Positions 49,427 to 63,400 are shown, counted from the stretch's first letter. The stretch is 64,000 nucleotides of DNA from Hydractinia symbiolongicarpus (GCF_029227915.1 NC_079877.1:806001-870000), one strand, 5' to 3'. The notes: a model not told the origin generated them from the sequence alone. Numbers and translations are program-made.

Positions 49427-52400
49427 TCAAAAATGTTTTCATTTTTGATGAGACTCTGAATAAAAGAAGTTTAATCGACGGCAAACGAAAACCCGCGATT
49501 TCCCGTAAATCCCGTGCTTGGCTCGTATAGTCGAGTATATACAAATAAAGTACCCTGTGAGTAAAATCATTTCCAGAACGATTTTTTAAATTATTTTTTC
49601 ACCACTAAAACGCATGAGACTTGCAGTTTTCAAAAATGTTTTCATTTTTGATGAGACGCTGAATAAAAGAAGTTTAATCGCCGGCAAACGAAAACCCGCG
49701 AATTCCCGTAAATCCCGGACTCGGCCCGTACATTCAAAAGTATACAAAGAAAATACCCAGGGAGTAAACTCATTTCCCGAACGATTTTTTAAATTATTTT
49801 TTCACCACTAATACGCGTGAGACTTGTAGTTTTCAGGAATGTTTTCATTTTTGATGAGAAGCTGAATAAAAGAAGTTTAATCGCCGGCAAACGAAAACCC
49901 GCGATTTCCAGTAAATTCCGGGCTTAGCCCGTATAGTCGAATGTATACAAAGAAAGTACCCTGTGAGTAAACTCATTTCCCGAACGATTTTTTAAATTAT
50001 TTTTTCACCACTAAAACGCATGAGACTTGTAGTTTTCAAAAATGTTTTCATTTTTGATGAGACGCTGAGTAAAAGAAGTTTAATCGCCGGCAAACGAAAA
50101 CCCGCGAATTCCCGTAAATCCCGGACTCGGCCCGTATAGTGGAATGTATACAAAGAAAGTACCCTGTGAGTAAACACATTTCCCGAACGATTTTTTAAAT
50201 TATTTTTTTACCACTAAAACGCATGAGACTTGTAGTTTTTAAAAATGTTTTCATTTTTGATGAGACGCTGAATAAAAGAAGTTTAATCGCCGGCAAACGA
50301 AAACCCGCGATTTCCCGTAAATCCCGTGCTTGGCCCGTATAGTCGAGTAAATACAAAGAAAGTACCCTGTGAGTAAACTCATTTCTAGAACGATTTTTTA
50401 AATTATCTTTTCACCACTAAAACGCATGAGACTTGTAGTTTTCAAAAATGTTTTCATTTTTGATGAGACGCTGAATAAAAGAAATTTTATCGCCGGCAAA
50501 CGAAAACCCGCGAATTCCCGTAAATCCCGGACACGGCCCGTATAGTCCCGTAAATCCCGTGCTTGGCCCGTATAGTCGAGTAAATACAAAGAAAGTACCC
50601 TGTGAGTAAACTCATTTCTAGAACGATTTTTTAAATTATCTTTTCACCACTAAAACGCATGAGACTTGTAGTTTTCAAAAATGTTTTCATTTTTGATGAG
50701 ACGCTGAATAAAAGAAATTTTATCGCCGGCAAACGAAAACCCGCGAATTCCCGTAAATCCCGACTTAGCCGTATAGTCGAATGTATACAAAGAAAGTACC
50801 CTGTGAGTAAACTCATTTCCCGAACGATTTTTTAGTCGAATGTATACAAAAAAGTACCCTGTGAGTAAACTCATTTCCCGAACGATTTTTTAAATTATTT
50901 TTTCACCACTAAAACGCATGAGACTTGCAGTTTTCAGGAATGCTTTCATTTTTGATGAGACGCTTAATTGAAGAAGTTTAATCACCGGCAAACGAAAACC
51001 CGCGATTTCCCGTAAATCCCGGACTTAGCCGTATAGTCGAATGTATACAAAGAAAGTACCCTGTGAGTAAACTCATTTCCCGAACGATTTTTTAAATTAT
51101 TTTTTCACCACGAAAACGCATGAGACTTGTAGTTTTCAAAAATGTTTTCATTTTTGATGAGACTCTGAATAAAAGAAGTTTAATCGACGGCAAACGAAAA
51201 CCCGCGATTTCTCGTAAATCCCGTGCTTGGCTCGTATAGTCGAGTATATACAAATAAAGTACCCTGTGAGTAAAATCATTTCCAGAACGATTTTTTAAAT
51301 TATTTTTTCAGCACTAAAACGCATGAGACTTGTAGTTTTCAGGAATGTTTTCATTTTTGATGAGACGCTTAATGAAAGAAGTTTAATCGTCGGCAAACGA
51401 AAACCCGCGATTTCCCGTAAATCCCGCGCTTGGCCCGTATAGTTGAATGTATACAAAGAAAGTACGCTGTGAGTGAACTCATTTCCCGAACGATTTTTTA
51501 AATTATTTTTTCAGCACTAAAACGCATGAGACTTGTAGTTTTCAGGAATGTTTTCATTTTTGATGAGACGCTTAATGAAAGAAGTTTAATCGCCGGCAAA
51601 CGAAAACCCGCGATTTCCCGTAAATCCCGTGCTTGGCCCGTATAGTCGAGTAAATACAAAGAAAGTACCCTGTGAGTAAACTCATTTCTAGAACGATTTT
51701 TTAAATTATCTTTTCACCACTAAAACGCATGAGACTTGTAGTTTTCAAAAATGTTTTCATTTTTGATGAGACGCTGAATAAAAGAAATTTTATCGCGGGC
51801 AAACGAAAACCCGCGAATTCCCGTAAATCCCGGACACGGCCCGTACAGTCAAAAGTATACAAAGAAAGTACCCAGGGAGTAAATTCATTTCCCGAACGAT
51901 TTTTTAAATTATTTTTTCACCACTAAAACGCATGAGACTTGTAGTTTTCAGGAATGCTTTCATTTTTGATGAGACGCTTAATTGAAGAAGTTTAATCACC
52001 GGCAAACGAAAACCCGCGATTTCCCGTAAATCCCGTGCTTGGCTCGTATAGTCGAGTATATACAAAGAAAGTACGCTGTGAGTGAACTCACTTCCAGAAC
52101 GATTTATTAAATTATTTTTTCACCACTAAAACGCATGAGACTTGTAGTTTTCAAAAATGTTTTCCTTTTTGATGAGACGCTGAATAACAGAAGTTTAATC
52201 GCCGGCAAACGAAAACCCGCGATTTCCCGTAAATCCCGTGCTTGGTTCGTATAGTCGAGTATATACAAAGAAAGTACGCTGTGAGTAAACTCATTTCCAG
52301 AACGATTTTTTAAATTATCTTTTCAACACTAAAACGCATCAGACTTGAAGTTTTCAAAAATGTTTTCATTTTTGATGAGACGCGGAATAAAAGAAGTTTA

Positions 52401-53284
52401 ATCGCGGGCAAACGAAAACCCGCGATTTCCCGCAAATCCCGGACTCGGGCCGTATAGTCAAAATTATACAAAAAAACACCCAGGGAGTAAACTCATTTCC
52501 CGAACGATTTTTTAAATTATTTTCTCACTACTAAAACGCATGAGACTTGTAGTTTTCAGGAATGTTTTCATTTTTGATGAGACGCTTAATGAAAGAAGTT
52601 TAATCGTCGGCAAACGAAAACCCGCGATTTCCCGTAAATCCCGGGTTTGGCCCGTATAGTCGAATGTAAACAAAAAAGTACCCTGTGAGTAAACTCATTT
52701 CCCGAACGATTTTTTAAATTATTTTTTCACCACTAAAACGCATGAGACTTGTAGTTTTCAAAAATGTTTTCATTTTTGATGAGACGCTGAATAAAAGAAG
52801 TTTAATCGCCGGCAAACGAAAACCCGCGATTTCCCGTAAATCCCGGACTCGGCCCGTATAGTCAAAAGTATACAAAGAAAGTACCCTGTGAGTAAACTTA
52901 TTTCCCGAACGATTTTTTAAATCATTTTTTCACCACAAAAACGCATGAGACTTGTAGTTTTTAAAAATGTTTTCATTTTTGATGAGACACTGAATAAAAG
53001 AAGTTTAATCGCCGGCAAACGAAAACCCGCGATTTCCCGTAAATCCCGTGCTTGGCCCGTATAGTCGAGTATATACAAAAAAGTACCCTGTGAGTAAACT
53101 CATTTCCAGAACGATTTTTTAAATTATCTTTTCACCACTAAAACGTATGAGACTTGTAGTTTTCAAAAATGTTTTCATTTTTGATGAGACGCTGAATAAA
53201 AGAAGTTTAATCGCCGGCAAACGAAAACCCGCGATTTCCCGTAAATCCCGGACTCGGCCCGTATAGTCAAAAGTATACAAAGAA
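49427..53284 (+). repeat. 3,881-bp unit, copy 2
   Basis: I see no base difference from copy 1 in the lines compared, including rare singletons such as TTTTCCTTTTTG (near 52160), GATTTATTAAATT (near 52103) and both out-of-register junctions. It diverges near 53285, where ACAAAGAAAACACCC replaces ACAAAGAAAGTTCCC. This is the most recent large duplication in the window, or possibly an assembly duplication. Confidence 0.85.
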
Positions 53285-53532
53285 AACACCCAGGGAGTAA
53301 ACTCATTTCCCGAACGATTTTTTAACTTATTTTTTCACCACTTAAACGTATGAAAACTGTAGTTTTCAAGAATGTTTTCATTTTTGATGAGACGCTGAAT
53401 AAAAGAAGTTAAATCGCCGGCAAACGAAAACCGCGAATTCCCATAAATCCCGGACTCGTCCCGTATAGTCGAATGTATACAAAGAAAGTACCCTGTGAGT
53501 AAACTCATTTCTCGAACGATTTTTTAAATTAT
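53285..53532 (+). repeat. Linker monomer shared with 57.4 and 58.4 kb
   Basis: The CTTAAACGTATGAAAACTG monomer (TGAAAACTG at 53351) recurs at 57411 and 58424. All three share AAAACCGCGAATTCCCATAAATCC, GACTCGTCCCG and the TTTCTCGAACG end. It marks the left edge of a segment that was copied about 4-5 kb downstream. Confidence 0.75.
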
Positions 53533-55564
53533 TTTTTCACCACTAAAACGCATGAGACTTGTAGTTTTCTAAAATGTTTTCATTTTTGATGAGACGCTGA
53601 ATAAAAGAAGTTTAATCGCCGGCAAACGAAAACTCGCGATTTCCCGTAAATCCCGTGCTTGGCCCGTATAGTCGAGTATATACAAAAAAAGTACCCTGTG
53701 AGTAAACTCATTTCCAGAACGATTTTTTAAATTATCTTTTCACCACTAAAACGTATGAGACTTGTAGTTTTCGAAAATGTTTTCATTTTTGATGAGACGC
53801 TGAATAAAACAAGTTTAATCGCCGGCAAACGAAAACCCGCGATTTCCCGTAAATCCCGGACTCGGCCCGTATAGTCAAAAGTATATAAAGAAACTACCCA
53901 GGGAGTAAACTCATTTCCAGAACGATTTTTTAAATTATTTTTTCACCACTAAAACGCATGAGACTTGTAGTTTTCAGGATTGTTTTCATTTTTGATGAGA
54001 CGCTTAATGAAAGAAGATTAATCGCCGGCAAACGAAAACCCGCGATTTCCCGTAAATCCCGGGCTTGGCAGGTATAGTCGAATGTGTACAAGTAAAGTAC
54101 CCTGTGAGTAAACTCATTTCCCGAACGATTTCTTAAACTATTTTTTCACCACTAAAACGCATGAGACTTGTAGTTTTCAAAAATGTTTTCATTTTTGATG
54201 AGACGCTGAATAAAAGAAGTTTAATCGCCGGCAAACGAAAACCCGCGACTTCCCGTAAATCCAGTGCTTGGCCCGTATAGTCAAAAGTATATAAAGAAAC
54301 TACCCAGGGAGTAAACTCATTTCCCGAACGATTTTTTAAATTATTTTTTCACCACTAAAACGCATGAGACTTGTAGTTTTCAGGATTGTTTTCATTTTTG
54401 ATGAGACGCTTAATGAAAGAAGATTAATCGCCGGCAAACGAAAACCCGCCATTTCCCGTAAATCCCGGGCTTGGCAGGTATAGTCGAATGTGTACAAGTA
54501 AAGTACCCTGTGAGTAAACTCATTTCCCGAACGATTTCTTAAATTAATTTTTTCACCACTAAAACGCATGAGACTTGTAGTTTTCTAAAATGTTTTCATT
54601 TTTGATGAGACGCTGAATAAAAGAAGTTTAATCGCCGGCAAACGAAAACTCGCGATTTCCCGTAAATCCCGTGCTTGGCCCGTATAGTCGAGTATATACA
54701 AAAAAAGTACCCTGTGAGTAAACTCATTTCCAGAACGATTTTTTAAATTATCTTTTCACCACTAAAACGTATGAGACTTGTAGTTTTCGAAAATGTTTTC
54801 ATTTTTGATGAGACGCTGAATAAAACAAGTTTAATCGCCGGCAAACGAAAACCCGCGATTTCCCGTAAATCCCGGACTCGGCCCGTATAGTCAAAAGTAT
54901 ATAAAGAAACTACCCAGGGAGTAAACTCATTTCCAGAACGATTTTTTAAATTATTTTTTCACCACTAAAACGCATGAGACTTGTAGTTTTCAGGATTGTT
55001 TTCATTTTTGATGAGACGCTTAATGAAAGAAGATTAATCGCCGGCAAACGAAAACCCGCGATTTCCCGTAAATCCCGGGCTTGGCAGGTATAGTCGAATG
55101 TGTACAAGTAAAGTACCCTGTGAGTAAACTCATTTCCCGAACGATTTCTTAAACTATTTTTTCACCACTAAAACGCATGAGACTTGTAGTTTTCAAAAAT
55201 GTTTTCATTTTTGATGAGACGCTGAATAAAAGAAGTTTAATCGCCGGCAAACGAAAACCCGCGACTTCCCGTAAATCCAGTGCTTGGCCCGTATAGTCAA
55301 AAGTATATAAAGAAACTACCCAGGGAGTAAACTCATTTCCCGAACGATTTTTTAAATTATTTTTTCACCACTAAAACGCATGAGACTTGTAGTTTTCAGG
55401 ATTGTTTTCATTTTTGATGAGACGCTTAATGAAAGAAGATTAATCGCCGGCAAACGAAAACCCGCCATTTCCCGTAAATCCCGGGCTTGGCAGGTATAGT
55501 CGAATGTGTACAAGTAAAGTACCCTGTGAGTAAACTCATTTCCCGAACGATTTCTTAAATTAAT
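53533..55564 (+). repeat. 5-monomer higher-order repeat, 1,016 bp, two copies
   Basis: Copy 1 is about 53533-54548 and copy 2 about 54549-55564. The CAGGATTG marker lies at 53975 and 54991, and a second such monomer at 54381 and 55397. Each unit holds CTAAAATG, CGAAAATG with AAAACAAG, CAGGATTG with AAGATTAATCG and GGCAGGTATAG, CAAAAATG with GACTTCCC, and a final CAGGATTG with CCGCCATTTCCC. The extra base in TTAAATTAATTTTTTC makes a 204-bp monomer. Confidence 0.85.
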
Positions 55565-56590
55565 TTTTTCACCACTAAAACGCATGAGACTTGTAGTTTT
55601 CAAAAATGTTTTCATTTTTGATGAGACGCTGAATAAAATAAGTTTAATCGCCGGCAAACGAAAACCCGCGACTTCCCGTAAATCCAGTGCTTGGCCCGTA
55701 TAGTCGAATGTATACAAAGAAAGTACCCTGTGAGTAAACTCATTTCCCGAATGATTTTTTAAATTATTTTTTCACCACTAAAACGCATGAGACTTGTAGT
55801 TTTCAAAAATGTTTTCATTTTTGATCAAACGCTGAATAAAAGAAGTTTAATCGACGGCAAACGAAATCCCGCGCTTTCCCGTAAATCCCGTGCTTGGCCC
55901 GTATAGTCGAGTATATAGAAAGAAAGTACCCTGCGAGTAAACTCATTTCCAGAACGATTTTTTAAATTATCTTTTCACCACTAAAACGCACGAGACTTGT
56001 AGTTTTCAAAAATGTTTTCATTTTTGATGAGACGCTGAATAAAAGAAATTTATTCGCCGGCAAACGAAAACCCGCGAATTCCCGTAAATCCCGGACTCGG
56101 CCCGTATAGTCTAAAGTATACAAAGAAAATACCCAGGGAGTAAAATCATTTCCAGAAGGATTTTTTAAATTATCTTTTCACCACTAAAACGCATGAGACT
56201 TGCAGTTTTCAGGAATGCTTTCATTTTTGATGAGACGCTTAATGGAAGAAGTTTAATCACCGGCAAACGAAAACCCGCGATTTCCCGTAAATCCCGGACT
56301 TGGCCCGTATAGTCGAATGTATACAAGGAAAGTACCCTGTGAGTAAACTCATTTCCCGAACGATTTTTTAAATTATTTTTTCACCACTAAAACGCATGAG
56401 ACTTGTAGTTTTCAAAAATGTTTTCATTTTTGATGAGACGCTGAATAAAAGAAGTTTAATCGCCGGCAAACGAAAACCCGCGATTTCCCGTAAATCCCGT
56501 GCTTGGCTCGTATAGTAGAGTATATACAAAGAAAGTACCCTGTGAGTAAACTCATTAGCAGAACGATTTTTTAAATTATATTTTCACCAC
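55565..56590 (+). repeat. Mixed monomers, copied at 59.6-60.4 kb
   Basis: Five monomers with GATCAAACGC, GTATATAGAAAG, GTCTAAAG, CAGAAGGATTT and CTTAATGGAAG. The stretch recurs about 4,058 bp downstream. There one monomer is missing between GGACTTGGCCCG and CTCATTAGCAG. Confidence 0.75.
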
Positions 56591-58625
56591 CATAACGCAT
56601 GAGACTTGTAGTTTTCAAAAATGTTTTCATTTTTGATGAGACGCTATATAGAAGAAGTTTAATCGCCGGCAAACGAAAACCCGCGAATTCCCGTAAATCC
56701 CGGACTCGGCCCGTACAGTCAAAAGTATACAAAGAAAATACCCAGGGAGTAAACTCATTTCCCGAACGATTTTTAAATTATTTTTTTACCACCAAAACGC
56801 ATGAGACTTGTAGTTTTTAGGAATGTTTTCATTTTTGATGGGACGCTGAATAAAAGAAGTTTTATCGTGGGCAAACGAAAACCCGCGATTTCCCGTAAAT
56901 CACGGGCTTGGCCCGTATAGTCGAATGTATACAAAGAAAGTACCCTGTGAGTAAACTCATTTCCCGAACGATTTTTTAAATTATCTTTTCACCACTAAAA
57001 CGCACGAGACTTGTAGTTTTCAAAAATGCTTTCATTTTTGATGAGACGCTTAATGAAAGAAGATTAATCTCCGGCAAACGAAAATCCGCGATTTCCCGCA
57101 AATCCCGGAGTCGGGCCGTATAGTCAAAAGTATACAAAGAAAACACCCAGGGAGTAAACTCATTTCCCGAACGATTTTTTAAAATATTTTTTCACCACTA
57201 AAACGCATGAGATTTGTAGTTTTCAGGAATGTTTTCATTTTTGATGAGACGCTTAATGAAAGAAGTTTAATCGTTGGCAAACGAAAACCTGCGATTTCCC
57301 GTAAATCCCGGGCTTGTCCCGTATAGTCGAATGTATACAAAGAAAGTACCCTGTGAGTGAACTCATTTCCCGAACGATTTTTTAACTTATTTTTTCACCA
57401 CTTAAACGTATGAAAACTGTAGTTTTCAAGAATGTTTTCATTTTTGATGAGACGCTGAATAAAAGAAGTTAAATCGCCGGCAAACGAAAACCGCGAATTC
57501 CCATAAATCCCGGACTCGTCCCGTATAGTCGAATGTATACAAAGAAAGTACCCTGTGAGTAAACTCATTTCTCGAACGATTTTTTAAATTATTTTTTCAC
57601 CACTAAAACGCATGAGACTTGTAGTTTTCAAAAATGTTTTCATTTTTGATGAGACGCTATATAGAAGAAGTTTAATCGCCGGCAAACGAAAACCCGCGAA
57701 TTCCCTTAAATCCCGGACTCGGCCCGTACAGTCAAAAGTATACAAAGAAAATACCCAGGGAGTAAACTCATTTCCCGAACGATTTTTAAATTATTTTTTT
57801 ACCACCAAAACGCATGAGACTTGTAGTTTTTAGGAATGTTTTCATTTTTGATGGGACGCTGAATAAAAGAAGTTTTATCGTGGGCAAACGAAAACCCGCG
57901 ATTTCCCGTAAATCACGGGCTTGGCCCGTATAGTCGAATGTATACAAAGAAAGTACCCTGTGAGTAAACTCATTTCCCGAACGATTTTTTAAATTATCTT
58001 TTCACCACTAAAACGCACGACACTTGTAGTTTTCAAAAATGCTTTCATTTTTGATGAGACGCTTAATGAAAGAAGATTAATCTCCGGCAAACGAAAATCC
58101 GCGATTTCCCGCAAATCCCGGAGTCGGGCCGTATAGTCAAAAGTATACAAAGAAAACACCCAGGGAGTAAACTCATTTCCCGAACGATTTTTTAAAATAT
58201 TTTTTCACCACTAAAACGCATGAGATTTGTAGTTTTCAGGAATGTTTTCATTTTTGATGAGACGCTTAATGAAAGAAGTTTAATCGTCGGCAAACGAAAA
58301 CCTGCGATTTCCCGTAAATCCCGGGCTTGGCCCGTATAGTCAAATGTATACAAAGAAAGTACCCTGTGAGTGAACTCATTTCCCGAACGATTTTTTAACT
58401 TATTTTTTCACCACTTAAACGTATGAAAACTGTAGTTTTCAAGAATGTTTTCATTTTTGATGAGACGCTGAATAAAAGAAGTTAAATCGCCGGCAAACGA
58501 AAACCGCGAATTCCCATAAATCCCGGACTCGTCCCGTATAGTCGAATGTATACAAAGAAAGTACCCTGTGAGTAAACTCATTTCTCGAACGATTTTTTAA
58601 ATTATTTTTTCACCACTAAAACGCA
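56591..58625 (+). repeat. 5-monomer higher-order repeat, 1,013 bp, two copies
   Basis: Monomer starts with CGCTATATAGAAG lie at 56599 and 57612, 1,013 bp apart. Both copies share GATGGGACGC, ATCGTGGGC, AAATCACGGGCTTGG, ATCTCCGGC with CGAAAATCCGCG, GGAGTCGGGCCG, and the TGAAAACTG monomer. In AAATCACGGGCTTGGCCCGT the arms ACGGGC and GCCCGT form a 6-bp dyad around TTG. Differences include GTTGGCAAACG versus GTCGGCAAACG near 57274 and 58288. Confidence 0.85.
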
Positions 58626-60400
58626 TGAGACTTGTAGTTTTCAAAAATGTTTTCATTTTTGATTAGACGCTGAATAAAAGAAGTTTAATCGCCGGCAAAC
58701 GAAAACTCGCGATTTCCCGTAAATCCCGTGCTTGGCCCGTATAGTCGAGTATATACAAAAAAAGTACCCTGTGAGTAAACTCATTTCCAGAATGATTTTT
58801 TAAATTATCTTTTCACCACTAAAACGTATGAGACTTGTAGTTTTCGAAAATGTTTTCATTTTTGATGAGACGCTGAATAAAACAAGTTTAATCGCCGGCA
58901 AACGAAAACCCGCGATTTCCCGTAAATCCCGGACTCGGCCCGTATAGTCAAAAGTATATAAAGAAACTACCCAGGGAGTAAACTCATTTCCAGAACGATT
59001 TTTTAAATTATTTTTTCACCACTAAAACGCATGAGACTTGTAGTTTTCAGGATTGTTTTCATTTTTGATGAGACGCTTAATAAAAGAAGATTAATCGCCG
59101 GCAAACGAAAACCCGCGATTTCCCGCAAAATCCCGGGCTTGGCAGGTATAGTCGAATGTGTACAAGTAAAGTACCCTGTGAGTAAACTCATTTCCCGAAC
59201 GATTTCTTAAACTATTTTTTCACCACTAAAACGCATGAGACTTGTAGTTTTCAAAAATGTTTTCATTTTTGATGAGACGCTGAATAAAAGAAGTTTAATC
59301 GCCGGCAAACGAAAACCCGCGACTTCCCGTAAATCCAGTGCTTGGCCCGTATAGTCAAAAGTATATAAAGAAACTACCCAGGGAGTAAACTCATTTCCCG
59401 AACGATTTTTTAAATTATTTTTTCACCACTAAAACGCATGAGACTTGTAGTTTTCAGGATTGTTTTCATTTTTGATGAGACGCTTAATGAAAGAAGATTA
59501 ATCGCCGGCAAACGAAAACCCGCCATTTCCCGTAAATCCCGGGCTTGGCAGGTATAGTCGAATGTGTACAAGTAAAGTACCCTGTGAGTAAACTCATTTC
59601 CCGAACGATTTCTTAAATTAATTTTTTCACCACTAAAACGCATGAGACTTGTAGTTTTCAAAAATGTTTTCATTTTTGATGAGACGCTGAATAAAAGAAG
59701 TTTAATCGCCGGCAAACGAAAACCCGCGACTTCCCGTAAATCCAGTGCTTGGCCCGTATAGTCGAATGTATACAAAGAAAGTACCCTGTGAGTAAACTCA
59801 TTTCCCGAATGATTTTTTAAATTATTTTTTCACCACTAAAACGCATGAGACTTGTAGTTTTCAAAAATGTTTTCATTTTTGATCAAACGCTGAATAAAAG
59901 AAGTTTAATCGACGGCAAACGAAATCCCGCGCTTTCCCGTAAATCCCGTGCTTGGCCCGTATAGTCGAGTATATAGAAAGAAAGTACCCTGCGAGTAAAC
60001 TCATTTCCAGAACGATTTTTTAAATTATCTTTTCACCACTAAAATGCACGAGACTTGTAGTTTTCAAAAATGTTTTCATTTTTGATGAGACGCTGAATAA
60101 AAGAAATTTATTCGCCGGCAAACGAAAACCCGCGAATTCCCGTAAATCCCGGACTCGGCCCGTATAGTCTAAAGTATACAAAGAAAATACCCAGGGAGTA
60201 AAATCATTTCCAGAAGGATTTTTTAAATTATCTTTTCACCACTAAAACGCATGAGACTTGCAGTTTTCAGGAATGCTTTCATTTTTGATGAGACGCTTAA
60301 TGGAAGAAGTTTAATCACCGGCAAACGAAAACCCGCGATTTCCCGTAAATCCCGGACTTGGCCCGTATAGTCGAGTATATACAAAGAAAGTACCCTGTGA
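58626..60400 (+). repeat. Displaced copy of 53.5-56.3 kb with one pentamer
   Basis: The first pentamer aligns at an offset of 5,073 bp and what follows the second at 4,057-4,058 bp, so this copy has one 1,016-bp pentamer where the source has two. Copy-specific changes include GATTAGACGC near 58662, CTTAATAAAAGAAG near 59079 and CCCGCAAAATCCCGG near 59122. Confidence 0.8.
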
Positions 60401-63400
60401 GTAAACTCATTAGCAGAACGATTTTTTAAATTATATTTTCACCACCATAACGCATGAGACTTGTAGTTTTCAAAAATGTTTTCATTTTTGATGAGACGCT
60501 GAATAAAAGAAGTTTTATCGTGGGCAAACGAAAACCCGCGATTTCCCGTAAATCACGGGCTTGGCCCGTATATTCGAATGTATACAAAGAAAGTACCCTG
60601 TGAGTAAACTCATTTCCCGAAGGATTTTTTAAATTATCTTTTCACCACTAAAACGCACGAGACTTGTAGTTTTCAAAAATGCTTTCATTTTTGATGAGAC
60701 GCTGAATAGAAGAAGTTTAATCGCCGGCAAAAAAAACCCCGCGAATTCCCGTAAATCCCGGACTCGGCCCGTACAGTCAAAAGTATTCAAAGAAAATACC
60801 CAGGGAGTAAACTCATTTCCCGAACGATTTTTTAAATTATTTTTTTACCACTAAAACGCATGAGACTTGTAGTTTTCAGGAATGTTTTCATTTTTGATGA
60901 GACGCTGAATAAAAGAAGTTTAATCGTCGGCAAACGAAAACCCACGATTTCCCGTAGATCCCGGGCTTGGCCCATATAGTCGAATGTATACAAAGAAAGT
61001 ACCCTGTGAGTAAACTCATTTCCCGAACGATTTTTTAAATTATCTTTTCACCACTAAAACGCACGAGACTTGTAATTTTCAAAAATGTTTTCATTTTTGA
61101 TGAGACGCTGAATAAAAGAAGTTTAATCGCCGGCAAACGAAAACCCGCGAATTCCCGTAAATCCCGGGCTTGGCCCGTATAGTTGAATGTATACAAAGAA
61201 AGTACCCAGGGAGTAAACTCATTTCCCGAACGATTTTTTAAATTATTTTTTTACCACTAAAACGCATGAGACTTGTAGTTTTCAGGAATGTTTTCATTTT
61301 TGATGAGACGCTGAATAAAAGAAGTTTAATCGTCGGCAAACGAAAACCCACGATTTCCCGTAGATCCCGGGCTTGGCCCATATAGTCGAATGTATACAAA
61401 GAAAGTACCCTGTGAGTAAACTCATTTCCCGAACGATTTTTTAAATTATCTTTTCACCACTAAAACGCACGAGACTTGTAATTTTCAAAAATGTTTTCAT
61501 TTTTGATGAGACGCTGAATAAAAGAAGTTTAATCGCCGGCAAACGAAAACCCGCGAATTCCCGTAAATCCCGGGCTTGGCCCGTATAGTTGAATGTATAC
61601 AAAGAAAGTACCCTGTGAGTAAACTCATTTCCCGAACGATTTTTTAAATTATTTTTTCACCACTAAAACGCATAAGACTTGTAGTTTTCAAAAATGTTTT
61701 CATTTTTGGTGAGACGCTGAATAAAAGAAGTTTAATCGCCGGCAAACGAAAACCCGCTATTTCCCGTAAATCCCGTGCTTGGCCCGTATAGTCAAAAGTA
61801 TACAAAGAACTACCCAGGGAGTAAACTCATTTCCCGAACGATTTTTTAAATTATTTTTTCACCACGAAAACGTATGAGACTTGTAGTTTTCAAAAATGTT
61901 TTCATTTTTGATGAGACACTGAATAAAAGAAGTTTAATCGCCGGCAAACGAAAACCCGCGATTTCCCGTAAATCCCGGACTCGGCCCGTATAGTCAAAAG
62001 TATACAAAAAAGTACCCTGCGAGTAAACTCATTTCCAGAACGATTTTTTAAATTATCTTTTCACCACTAAAACGCACGAGACTTGTAGTTTTTAAAAATG
62101 TTTTCATTTTTGATGAGACGCTGAATAAAAGAAGTTTAATCGCCGGCAAACGAAAACCCGCGAATTCCTGTAAATCCCGGACTCGGTCCGTATAGTCAAA
62201 AGTATACAAAGAAAATACCCAGGGAGTAAACTCATTTCCAGAACGATTTTTTAAATTATCTTTTCACCACTAAAACGCACGAGACTTGTAGTTTTCAAAA
62301 ATGCTTTCATTTTTGATGAGACGCTGAATAGAAGAAGTTTAATCGCCGGCAAAAAAAAACCCGCGAATTCCCGTAAATCCCGGACTCGGCCCGTACAGTC
62401 AAAAGTATACAAAGAAAATACCCAGGGAGTAAACTCATTTCCCGAACGATTTTTTAAATTATTTTTTCACCACTAAAACGCATGAGACTTGTAGTTTTCA
62501 GGAATGTTTTCATTTTTAATGAGACGCTGAATAAAAGAAGTTTAATCGTCGGCAAACGAAAACCCACGATTTCCCGTAAATCCCGGGCTTGGCCCGTATA
62601 GTCGAATGTATACAAAGAAAGTACCCTGTGAGTAAACTCATTTCCCGAACGATTTTTTAAATTATCTCTTCACCACTAAAACGCACGAGACTTGTAGTTT
62701 TCAAAAATGTTTTCATTTTTGATAAGACGCTGAATAAAAGAAGTTTAATCGCCGGCAAACGAAAACCCGCGAATTGCCGTAAATCCTGGCCTTGGCCCGT
62801 ATAGTCGAATGTATACAAAGAAAGTACCCAGTGAGTAAACTCATTTCCCGAACGATTTTTTAAATTATTTTTTCACCACTAAAACGCATGAGACTTGTAG
62901 TTTCAAAATGTTTTCATTTTTAGTGAGACGCTGAATAAAAGAAGTTTAATCGCCGGCAAACGAAAACCCGCTATTTCCCGTAAATCCCGTGATTGGCCCG
63001 TATAGTCAAAAGTATACAAAGAACTACCCAGGGAGTAAACTCATTTCCCGAACGATTTTTTAAATTATTTTTTCACCACGAAAACGTATGAGACTTGTAG
63101 TTTTCAAAAATGTTTTCATTTTTGATGAGACGCTGAATAAAAGAAGTTTAATCGCCGGCAAACGAAAACCCGCGATTTCCCGTAAATCCCGGACTCGGCC
63201 CGTATAGTCAAAAGTATACAAAAAAGTACCCTGCGAGTAAACACATTTCCAGAACAATTTTTTAAATTATTTTTTCACCACTAAAACGCATGAGACTTGT
63301 AGTTTTCAAAAATGTTTTCATTTTTGATGAGACGCTGAATAAAAGAAGTTTAATCGCCGGCAAACGAAAACCCGCGATTTCCCGTAAATCCCGTGCTTGG

